A stretch of DNA of 64,000 nt. Source: Halicephalobus mephisto (taxonomy: Eukaryota > Nematoda > Chromadorea > Rhabditida > Panagrolaimidae). Shown piece after piece: positions 22,745 through 35,200 of the stretch. Positions within the stretch are counted from its first letter, which is position 1. Each line of letters begins with the position of its first letter. The notes under the pieces are model-generated. The model ran no database searches, was not told the origin of the DNA, and saw only the letters and a list, made by a program, of their open reading frames with translations. The stretch is from NCBI GenBank assembly GCA_009193035.1, contig SWDT01000564.1:1-64000 (forward strand), read 5' to 3'. The position numbers were made by a program, and so were the translations under genes.

Positions 22745-23130
22745 ATTCTTTCAGGTATTCCTGCCGGGATTGAATAATTTTCGTGTTAAGATTTTAAAAA
22801 AGTTCAAAAAATTCTTCCAAATATTCTTTTTGAAATTAGCTTCCGTGTTAAGAGCATTTAAAAGGTTCAAAAAATTAAGTTCTTTCAGGTATTCCCGCCG
22901 AGAATTGAGTAATTTTCGTGTCGAGACTAAAAAAGTTAAAAAATTTGTTTCAAATAATCCTTTCGAGACCAACTTTCGTGTTGAGATTTTTTAAAAAGTT
23001 CAAAAAACAAAATTCTTCCTGATATTCCTTCCGGGGATTGAGTAATTTTCGTGTTGAGATTTTTAAAAAGTTAAAAAATTTGTTTCAAATAATCCTCCCG
23101 AGACCAGCTTTCGTGTTGAGATTTTTTAGA
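22745..23130. repeat. Tandem repeat, ~140-bp unit, upstream of bark-like gene
   Basis: About three imperfect copies, each with 'ttctttcaggtattcccgccgg', 'attgagtaattttcgtgt' and a second half with 'caaataatcctttcgagacc' and 'tttcgtgttgagatttt'. The TTCGTGTYGAGACC word also appears elsewhere in this window (for example near 47895, 49605 and 62955). The array ends about 90 bases before the bark-like start codon. Confidence 0.7.
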
Positions 23131-23222
23131 ATTTTAAACAAAAATTATATTTTTTAGATAAATTATTTCCCATTTATTATTGGTTTTCCGGGATCTACAG
23201 TATGCCGAATGTTTATTAAATA

Positions 23223-26200
23223 ATGAAAAACTACTCGATATTTATTACTAATCTCCGATTTTGGTTGATAGCTGTGATTGAATTTTCTATTTTCGGATTT
23301 TTCTTCTTGAGACCATGTCAGTCCCAAGTGGTGGAGCCGTTGGTTCCGGTCAGGAACCCGGGTCAGATGCCCCTGCCCCCGGGACTCGAGATCCCCCATC
23401 AGAGAATCAAGAACAGCCTCGGGGGAGTCTACAGTCAGAACATCACTTTATTTTTTAGGAACAGTCCCTTCAGGGTTATGTCGGATTTGATCGTCGAAGC
23501 GGGGGCCACTTTGAAGATAGAAACGGGGGTCCAGATGTACTTCGACACTGGAGTCGGGTTGAAGGTGTGGGGGACTATTGAGGCTATTGGGAATGAATTT
23601 GCCCATATTCAAATGTTACCGTATCAACAACAACTTAATTACGACGATTCATTTCCGGACTTTCGGTTGATAGATGGGCCCAATGTTCGGCAAGGGAGAC
23701 TCCAGGTGAGGTTCCGGGACAGATGGAGGTCCGTCTGCACCCAGGTGACGAACTGGACCTCCATCGACACCGGGGTCGCTTGTCGGTCCATGGGGTACAC
23801 CGACGGGGCTTTCTACACTTGGTTCAGACGGAACAACGACACTTATCCCTTCGTCATGCCTAAGCCTGATTGTCTGCCCACAGCAAAGACCCTCTGGCAA
23901 TGTCAAGGGTTCTCAAAGCCCGAAAATATCCCCATGAGCGAGAATCTCTGTCAAGGCGAGGACGACATCGGGCTCTACTGCTGGGGTCAGCCGAGTTTCA
24001 CCGGCTGGGCCAAGCATTGGAAAGGACTCCAGATTTACAATTCTCCTTATCACTTTGTCCATGACGATCCGGATATGGTTACTGTAATGAGGGAAAGCGA
24101 CAGTAGACTGGAATTCATAGATATCCTTTACGCCGGATATGACGGACAAACCCGAAATGCGACTCCGGCCCTCTACATCGAGGGGGTTCCGCCGATCATC
24201 AATGGCCTGAGGGTCATGAAATCAGCCCGGGATGGGATATACTTCTATGAACCTTCTGGTCCGATAATCATAGCGAATTCTACAGTATCCTACAACAGAG
24301 GCCACGGCATAGCTGTGGACAACACTACAGATGGAAGGATGTTCGTAAATATGACCTTGATTGAACACAATTATGGCGATGGGATATGGTACAAACAACG
24401 TCAAGGAGGACTGAATCTTGTCAAATCACTCGGAAATGCCCGAGGCAAAAGACAAGCGGCTTACTACGAAGAAGAAAAACCAAGACTAGAGATGTGTCAA
24501 GAACACGAACTTCCGAGGAATTACTTCTTTCCTCACTTGATTAAACTCCATCTTAAAAATGGGACTGTCCTCGACCCCCAGATGCCCCCCATGTGCTGGA
24601 TGATAGCGAGTCTTCCGAGGAGGTTACCGTATACTTATACAATTCAGTTCCTGGGAGTTTCGAACTTGAATCCTCCTCACATCGGGTCCTCTACTCATCT
24701 CATCATCTGCGACGGCAACAGCTCCGTCAACACTTGTTTCCTTCAGAGACACCGTATACCTATTAAGGACGGCGTCTTTCCTCAGTCCATTTCAGTGAAA
24801 TCTTCCGGGAACCCGATCTACATAGGTCTTGACCACGATTTGGGTCCTTTTTCGACGGGAAGGGTGTTCGGGGACGTTGACTTGACCTTCAAACTCCACG
24901 CTGCTGTCACGGATAAGGCCTTCTATGGACTCAATGTGACCCATTCGATGATCCATAACAACACTGGGAACGGGGTCCAGGCCATCCAGATAAGGGACAG
25001 GACCGCTCTGTCCAATGTTACTGTGGAATCCAACGAAGGACTTGCAGGGTTCTTAGTTAAAGACGGAGCAGCGGATATATGGATCAATGACACTTCGTTG
25101 TCCTACAATTGGGGCGATGGGATGAATGTTTCTTACTATGGCGGGGCGATAAACATCAACGGATCAAGATTCTTCGACAATCGATGGAGAGGATTCGCTG
25201 TCCATTACAATCAATCTATACCGTTTTATTCTTTGAGACAAGAAATCGTGATTAAAGGCAGACCAGTGAATAACATCTTCTACCCTCCTACCGTGTTCAG
25301 GGGGAACTTCTGGGGAGGAGTTCTGGTCGGAAATTACTGTCTTTCAGACACGGACTACTTCGAACCTAGAATCCTCGTCAACTGGGTCCAATTCATCAAC
25401 AACTTCAATCACCCTCCTCTCGAAGTCTTTTCTTGTCAACAACCACAGCCGAGGAATCTGATTCTGGACGTCACTGGAAACGTCTTCGAATCTAATTCTG
25501 AAGTCGCCTTCAGAATGGCTCCTGCTGTCAACGTCGAAGCCGTCATCAACAGTAATCAATTTCTGAACAACAATTATTCTGCTCTTCTGATCAGGAATGC
25601 GGATCATCCTCAACTAAAACATCTGCCAGCTACAGTAACCATAGCTAAGAACATCTTCAAGAAAAACGAAGGTCCATTTATCGTATCCATCGGGTTGAAC
25701 GAAGAAGCTCCGAATCAGAAAATGGTCTTCAATCAACAAAATGAAGTCAGAGAAAATAAAGTGATTAATCCTTTCCCGTATCTGAAACCCAGAAGTACTC
25801 CTTATGCCGCTTTGGTCGTTTCTAGCTCAAACGTAAAAATCAGAAGAAACTGTTTTTCGAACATGAATGCTGATTACGAAATCGGGACTGAGTTGATGGA
25901 TCATTCGAAGATCATCGACGCGAAGGAAAATAATTGGGGATTTCCAAGACCCGAGAACTTCATGAACAGGATTTTCGACCAAGTAAGTTCAAATTTAAAA
26001 ATTTAAAAATTTAGAAATTTAGAAATTCCGAAATTTAAAAATTTTCAAATTATTTTTTGAATCGCAATACTGAGTAGTAAAGAATATAGAAAAAATGAAC
26101 ATTTTTAAAAAAGTAATATTTTTATATAAATCCTAGAAATTTCTGGTCTGATCTAATTTGGAATAAGTTTTCTTAAAAGATTCTAATCCAATCTGATAAG

Positions 26201-29200
26201 GATTTTTCTAGAAAGTCCCGATTTGGATTCTTACAGAAGTTTTCAGTTTTCTAATTCGGTCTGGATTTATTTAGAAGGGTCTCAATTGATGTATTACAGA
26301 TCCTTTTAGAGTTTTCTGATTTGGTCTGAGACAGATCTTCTTAGAAAATCCCAATCCGACTTAGATTGGATTTTTCTGGAAATATCCAACTTGTCATAGA
26401 TCCCCCTAAAACCCCCCATTTGGATCTTTTTTAAAACTTCGAATTTACAAGACTTGATGAAATTCCTCATGAATCAAAATTAAACATTTCAAACATTATT
26501 TTATTTTAGAATTTTTATAATTATTGAATGTTATTAAAAATAAAAAAATATTTTTTCAGTTTAATCGGTACTCTCTTGCTTCCATCAATGTGAACCCCTT
26601 TGCCTCCATCTGCAACCAGAGAACCCCCCAGATAACCCTGATGCAACAGTACTTCAGGAAATTCAAACCGACTCCAGAATCCACCGTTCTCGGAGGAACT
26701 ATATATGAAAACAGCGACTTAGACGCCAAGAAGTACACCATCGTTGAAGACCTTCATGTCGAACCGGGAGCGAAATTGACTATTGCCCCAGGGGCTGTTT
26801 TGGAATTCGAAAACGGAATCGGGATGCTGGTCCAGGGGGAGCTTCTGAGAGCGGACTTCACTGGCTCCCACGATCCTGTTGTGTTCACTTCGAAGCCCTT
26901 CGAAATTCCGACAAACGACAAAATTAGACTAGTTGATGAAAACGGGAATGAAGGAGTGGCTGCTGGAAGACTCGAACTCTATGTCGAAGGTCAATGGGGT
27001 ACTGTATGCAACAGGTCCTGGACCGCGAATCTGGCTCAACTGGCGTGCAACCAGTTGGGACTAATAATGGATCCTCAATATTTTGAAAATTGGAGGATTT
27101 TCGTGGATAAAGGAGACCTACCGATGATCGCTGACAACATCAGATGTGAAGAAAGAGAATACGACATCACCCAGTGCAGAATGGACGGTGTATTCCACAA
27201 CGTCCAAGCCGGATGTCGGTCCACGGAAGTCGTCGGGTTGCGGTGTTCGAGGCCTTATTGGAGTGGTGTCAGGTACTCTCTCCTCGCGAATCCTCCTACA
27301 GTAACTGGACAGATGACAATGAACAATTGGATGATCGAAAACGCCGGGTTATACGATTACAGAACAAGTACCTTCTCCCCAGCCTTGCAAGTGGGTTAAA
27401 TTTTAAATACATATATGAATTTTGAAAACGTTATAGTTTTAAAAAAGATATAATTTTTCGGAACTTTTGAATTCGCGCGCAAAGGAAGCGAGCGCTGAGA
27501 AGGTTTAAAAATGGTAACTCTGGTATCTTTCGAAATCGACGCGCTCTGTATTCACTCTCGCTCTTCTTTTACCAAAAGAACAAAATTGGTAAATCTGGCA
27601 GTTAATTTTTTCTCTTTTTTACCTAAATTTAAAATTCCATTTAAAACTTTTTATTTTTGATTTTCATAATATTAAGATTATTTCAGATCGACTGGAATTA
27701 TCACTCTTTTTATAACATTACGGTTAAGAACAATTATTACGACGGAATTGACATAGTCTACAACGACTTGACGAGGAAGCCGGCTTTGAGGAACACTCTA
27801 ATCACGCAGAACAGAAGAAACGGATTAAAACTGAGATCTGTGGGAATTACGATAGAACAGGTCTTGATAGAAAACAACGAAAATGCCGGAGTCAGATTCA
27901 ATCCGAGGATATCTGAAACCCTCCAAAGAGACATCGTCGGATGGCTGGACAAGAAGGAACAACCAGAACTCGAGGCGAATAATGTCTTCCTGATCCCTAA
28001 TCACACAATTACTGAATTAACAGTTCTGGAAAGTCAACTGAATCAGAGGAAATTCCTGGTGGCCAAGCCGACGCCGGATTGTCCTTTGGGTGAGTTCTAT
28101 ATAAATCTACCTGTGCATAGAAGTGACGGTTTGCTTTGAAAAACAAAATGACACATTGTTGGTAAAAATTCGCTCATATAAAAAAATTTCATGTAAATTT
28201 TAATTTCTATGTAAAATTAGCTTTTAGGTTGATTTTTAGGTTTTATGATTTAATTTTTATATAAATTTTCAGTTTTATATTTTTACATAAATTTTTACAT
28301 TTTACTTTTTATATAGACCTTTAAGTATTATGTAAGTTATTAGTTTTTGTACGAATTTTAAATTTTTATATGGGCTTTTATAATTTTTTAAGTTTTTATA
28401 TGAATTTTAATTGCTATATTAGCTTTTAGTTTTTATATGAACTTTTAAGTTTTATATAAACTTTAATTTTTATATGAACTTTAACTTTTATATGAATTTT
28501 AATTGCTATATGAATTTTAATTTTTATATGAACTTTAATTTTTATATGAACTTTTAGTTTTTATATGAACTTTTGGGTATTAGAATAGTTTTCAATTTTT
28601 GCATGAACTTTTAGTTTTATATGAATTTTTAGTTTCTATGTTCTTTTCAGCTCCTTTTGAACCTTGTTCGTATACTTTGGAACTATATGCTGGTGGGGAT
28701 GAATATGGATTATCTTCGAAAATGGCAGTTCAGATCGTCAACAGAGCGCATAACGAAAGCGATGAAGACGCTGTTTTTTACGACCAACAAGCTGGGAAAC
28801 AGTGGTCCGTTAGGAATAATGTTGTTCAATTTCCGATTGTTTCTGCTGGAAACAGATTGACCCTGAAGTACACCAGGAGTTACGGATCACCAAAGATGAT
28901 TTTGTTGATTTTATTTTTGGATGCTCAAGAATATTTGGATCGATTTGTTCATGTTTATGAATCCGTCATTCAGAAGAATCAATACGGAGTTTCTGCTGTT
29001 CATTACAGTAACCTAACTTTCGATGATGGAACAGTTTTGAACAGACACACGAACGAGAAAATCTGGTTCCAGAAGGTCAATTTTACGGAGAACACAGATG
29101 CCGTGGTTTGGATCCACAGTCCCCAACACGACGTCCTCCCGAATACTCCCATCGCCGAGGTTCGATTTTTAAATTGCAGTCGACTCTCGATATAACGTAA

Positions 29201-32200
29201 TCCAAGAGACCGGACAAAAACTACGTTAAATCGAGAGTCGACTATATCTAATTACAGTAGGACTTGGATATAAGATATCCCCTTGGGACCGACCAAGGCC
29301 TATGTTATAAGAAGGAATATATTATAGCAGAAGTAAATTTGAAGACAGACTAACTAAACACACTCACTCATTTATACAGTATGCTATAATGTGAGATATA
29401 TTATAGCGGAGGTATCTTATATCCAAGTTCTACTGTATTGCAATTTTACAGAATTCTGGAAGAGATTCTGGAGCTTTGAAGATTTAAAACAAAAATCCGA
29501 AACCTAAAATAAGATTCAGAATTCTTTTGAAATCCCGTGGAAATTTCCGAAACCTTACAGTATCCAATAAGAGATTCTGAAACAACAATTTTACAAGAAT
29601 TTTTGAAAGTTTAAAATTTATCAAAGTTACATTAAAGCTTTTAGAACTTTCTAGAATCTTATGAAAAATCCTGAAGCTTTACAGTATCCAATAAGGGATT
29701 CTGGAACTTTTAACGTTCTTATAGAAACTTTTCAGATTTTCGTGAAAATCTCGAGTCTTCTAAAATCGTGAAAAAACTTTTGGAATTTTCTAAAACTATT
29801 TAAAATTTAAAATTTCTGAGAATTCTGAAAATTTCGTAATAATTTTTATTTTTTATTTTTTAATTTTTAATTTTTAATTTTTTTACAATGCCATAATTCT
29901 AGAACCAATATCTGAAATTTCGAATTTTGGAAGTTTTTACAAAATTGATAAATTTTGTTTTGAGACTATTTTATAAAAAATTTCTGATTTTTACAATAAT
30001 GATTAAATTTTATTTTGGAATAATTTTAATTTTTAATTATTTTTAGATTACATGGCATATTGATAACTGTTCGATGCACGACAACACGGGACCGATCATC
30101 GACACTCATAGAGATTTATTTGCCTCTGCAAATATTTTTCATTGGAAATTTTGGTCGAATACTTTTGCAAATAACACAAATTCTGGAATCAGTATTCAAC
30201 TACCAGATACTTATAATCTTTTGTGGAAAAAACGACACACTTTTTGGATGACGGAAAACAGATTTGAATTCAATGAAAAATTCGAAATTGAACTTGGAGG
30301 ATATTATTGTTTTGCAAATATTTCTTCGAATAATTTCACAGATAACTACGCCAAATGGGATTCTGGAATCATGAAGCTGAAAGGAATGGAAAAAGAGTTA
30401 ATAATGGAAAGAAACAGATTCTTCAATAACTGGGGACATTGGATGGTGAAAGTGGATATAACAAGTCAATCGCTTAAAAATGAAGGTTACGAAATTCCGG
30501 CTTTTATTCAAAATAATTATTTTCAAATGAATCATTTTATTAAAGATTCGGGAGAATATGTGGATTCATGGCCTAGAAGTTTTGCAGTAGGAGTCTTCGG
30601 AATTCAGAAAATGGATATACATTTCAACAGGTTAAATAATGCTTTGATGGATTTTGAAGTTGTTGCTGGATGTAAACCTCAGATTCCTGGGACGGATTTT
30701 ATGAATATTACCCATAATTGGTGGGGTCCTAATAGTGATGGAGCTATTCCTCAAAGAATTTTCGACATGGATGACCGTAATTCCTACACTATAGGACAAT
30801 ATAGTCCGTATTTTTCGTCGAAAGAAAGATTTATAGATTTTTGGTGGGATTGGCATTATGTAAGTTTTTTTATAATTTTGATATATGAATAATGATCTAT
30901 AGGCTCAATTGTCCCACGCTGTTCATGTTGAACCAGCAGAACATGATCTTCATGGAAGAATGTACGAATCTAAGAACCTTACACTGGATGCGGAACGATG
31001 GTATCCATTTCCGTATTATTATAGACCATTTCGTCCATATAGAATCACGAGGGATTTGACTATTATGCCTGGAGCTACTTTGACGATTCAGAAAAATGTA
31101 GAAGTTCATATATGGCCGAATGTAAGGATTTTAGTTTTGGGTAATCTTGTGGCTGATGCAACCCTCTGGCAACCAGTCAGATTTCTTCCGATCAACTCGA
31201 CGGAAGCGTTGGAACAAAAAGGAAAAGTTCCATCAAGATATAAAAGAAGTATTTTATTGCCATTGAAGAGAATTCTGAAAAGATCAAGAGAAAGAGTGCA
31301 TTCTCATGAATATAAACATATGAAATTTTTAAGAAAAAAAAGAAGAGCAGGATATGATCCAGTATTTATTCAATTTCCAGTTTTAAGAAGGGATGATCCG
31401 TATTTTCAATCTTTTAATGTTCTACTTAGTGATAATACAACTATTCCTGGGAAAGCAGGGTTTTTGGAAATTTACAACGCTACTTCGGGAGAAATTATTC
31501 CGTCTTGTGATAGACAATTTACTCGGAGAAATGCTCAAGTGGTATGTAGAGAACTGGGATTCGAAACTCAGAATGTGTATCATTGGTTGACTCCTAGATG
31601 GGACTATAATCCGAAAATTAGATTGATTAAAACGTACATGGAACCGAGGGAGTGCATAGGAACGGAAGAAAAGTTGGATAAATGTAATTTAAGACTCACA
31701 GGAAATGATTCAATGTGGATGTGTATGGATAATGAACATTTTAATTATATTCATTGTGGACAGAATACTAGTTTGGAGAATTATTACATCGGAAATTGGG
31801 GAGGAATCACGTTTGGTCAGTCAAGTTTGGAGTTGAACAGAGGAGGAGGTCAAGGTGAGGTTTTACATGTTTTATTTTATCTAAAATTACAGTTAAATTT
31901 AAAAGTTGACAATTGAGTTTTCGCGTTAAAACAGAAATTACAGAATTTTTTAAAAATGTTTTTTTAATTTTTAAAAATAATAAAATTCAAAATTGAGTTG
32001 AATTTTCGTGTTAGGACAAAAATTGCAGAATTTTCTCCTGGAATAATACAGTATTTTTTGTAAGTTATTTTTAAAAATAATTGAAATCGATATTTTATCG
32101 AAATTTTAAATTATAATAAGTCAAAATTGGGTAAATTTCGCAATAAAAGTCCAAAATATTGAATTATTTTTAAAATTCAATGTTTTAACACGAAAAAAAT

Positions 32201-35200
32201 AAATTTTGATGAATAATTTAGGTAAATGGAATATCGAAATTTAAAAGTAAATAATTTTTAGATTCCTCTATTCTTCGTCATGTGGAAATTGTCGGAGGAG
32301 GCCAAGTCCACAACGATAGCTTCCAATCGGCGGCTTTGCAGATTATCCGACGAAATCCGATCGTGGAGAACCTGAATATTACGAATTCATCAATGCATGG
32401 ACTTCAGGTAATTTCACCAAGAGACAGTATTGTTTTTACAAGATTGAACATAACTGACAACAAAGGTCAAGGAATGTCCATTTTGACGACGAATTTGAAA
32501 GCTTCTTCGGTTAGTTCGCCAACCCCGAAAGGACCCCTGAATCTGCCATACAATACTGTAGGGCTTTTGGATATTTGTTCGTCAGGGAAGAAACTAGAAA
32601 TAAGCGACAGGATAATCCTCTACTATAAGTACGATAGTTTTCCTGTTGATTGTGTTAAAATATTCGATTCGAAAACGAGGAAATTAGGATTCAGATTTTT
32701 GCAAGTGAATCTTTACGGAGCGACGAATGGACTAGGCAGATCGGATATGGTGTCTATTTATAGGGATTCGTCTTTTTCACAAGGAAGTTTATTCCGGAGA
32801 TTTAATTCTGAATCGGATTTTGATCATAATGTGATAGATATTCAAGGAACTACGATAGCGATTCATTTGAGGGCAACAGCAGCAGATGGAGAATATGGTT
32901 TTATTGCGGAAATTTCGACTTTACCAACAACACCAGATTCTAGAAATGTAAATGAAGTTGCATTGAGAAATTCAAGATTTATTAATAATGATAGAGGTGC
33001 ACTGGAATATAGAAATACAGGAGAAGTTGGTCCTAATGTTATGATTGAACAATGTGCTATTGAAAATAATGGTTATTTTTTGTATGGGAATATTTCTACA
33101 AGTGCTCAAGCAATGGAACTTCACTTGCATAACACATTGGTAAGTTTTAATTTTGTATAAAATGGAAATTATTATTAAAAATGATATATAGTTTTTTGTA
33201 ATTTTTGAATTGGCGCGGAAAAGAAGCGGATGTTGCAAAAGTGGAAAAAGTGGTAAATCTGGTAACTTAACGAGAATGAACGCGCTCCGTCTCGACTCTC
33301 GTTTTCTTCTTTTACCTAAAATTTCTTTAAAAAACTTTAAAATTCGTTTTAAAAGAATTTTTAAAACTTTATTTTTGATTTTTATATAATAAGTATCATG
33401 AGTAAAGTTGATATTTTTGTTTTTTTAATTCCTCGCGACAGAGCGAGTGGAAATGGAAAGTGGTAAATTTGGCAAATCGTTTCGAAATCAAAGTGCATTG
33501 TTCTTTTTCTGGTTTTTGCTTTTTTACCTAAAATTTATTTTAAAATAACTTTATAGAAGAATTTTTAAAATTTTTACAGTAGTTTGATTTTTTAAATAAA
33601 TTTTTTGCAGTTGTTATTGTATCGAGCAAATGCGGTGAGAGGAAACCGTGGAGGACTCTTGGTGACTGCTCAAAGTTCCAGTGCTGTGGCTCAATTGAAT
33701 GCTGTGATTAAAAATTGTGCTTTTACGATGAATTCTAATTCTACGACATTAGCTTTCTTAGGAAATAATTATCAAAGAATATCTTTATTGAACAATATCA
33801 TATCTAAGAATTATGCTTTGTATTTTGACACTATTTTTGTTCAAAGAATGTCGGCGAATTTTACGAAAAATTTAATCACGAATAACACTGGACTGAATAC
33901 TGTAGATACTCAAGGACATTCGAGAATAGCTCCGGATTCTCAGGTTTTCTTGAACAACTTTTTTGAACACAATTTAGCCTTAGGGCATCAGCTACAGTAC
34001 CAAGAAGCTTTTGGATACCAGCCAGATGATGTTATTAATGAATTTGACCTGAGGCCGAGAAAGAAAAGATCGATTTTAGGGAATTCTAGAAATGGAAGAA
34101 GATTGAAAAGACAAGTGTTGTCTCAAAAAGGAGTGTCGTTTGATTGGTGGACTCATCCTGGAATTGAAACAGAACGATATAGATCTACGATTCTTGCTGG
34201 AAGTTCTAATCAGAGATTTGAAAGAAATGTATTCAATAATCCACTTAATCCTTTTGAATTAACAACGTCGTTTCAAACGCAATTCGATACTGGTGCTATT
34301 GATGCAAAGGATAACTATTGGGGTTATCCAGGAACGATAGGAGTTGCTGCTGGGAAAATAAGAGATCAACAAGATTTTCCATATCTTATTAAAGTTAATT
34401 ATATTCCTGTACTTGATTCTAATACTAGTTTGATTGATGGAGATTGTCCAGCAGGATGGTTTCAAGCAGGAGTCGAAGAATTTAAAAGTTGTTTCTTATT
34501 TGTCGGGGCTTCGATGACATATGAAAATGCAATTAAATTTTGTGAAGAACTAGATGCTTTTATGCCGATTTTGAGAAATGATGATCCGAGACAAAAAGAA
34601 ATAGCAAGGAAAATAGATATTTTTGGACAATTGTATGTTTCGGAAATAGAAAAATACAGTAGTTTTGGGATGACATTTGATATACCGATTTGGGTATCTA
34701 CAGTTACTTTACCATCTAATCAATGTGGATATATGAGTAGTAGATCAGGATCGATTGGAGAACAAAATTGTAATAATTTGCTTCCATTTGTTTGTGAAAA
34801 AGGTGAGTTATTCATTTTAAGGAAATAATTTTGATTAAATTAATGTTGAAAAAGTAATTTATAATTTTTAACTTAAAAATAAGTTTAATTAATATTTTAA
34901 AAAGTAATTTATATTTTTTCTCAACCTAAAAATAACTATAATTAATATTTTAAAAAGTAATTTATATTTTTTCTCAACCTAAAAATAACTATAATTAATA
35001 TTGAAAAAGTAATTTTTTTTTCAACTTAAAAATAACTATAATTAATATTTTAAAAAGTAGTTTATATTTTTTCCCAATTTAAAAATAATTATAATTAATA
35101 TTTTAAAAAGTAGTTTATATATTTTTTGATTTTAAGATAAATTATTTTAGTTTAAAAAAATAATTTTAATTAATGTTTTAAAAATAGTTTATATTATTTT

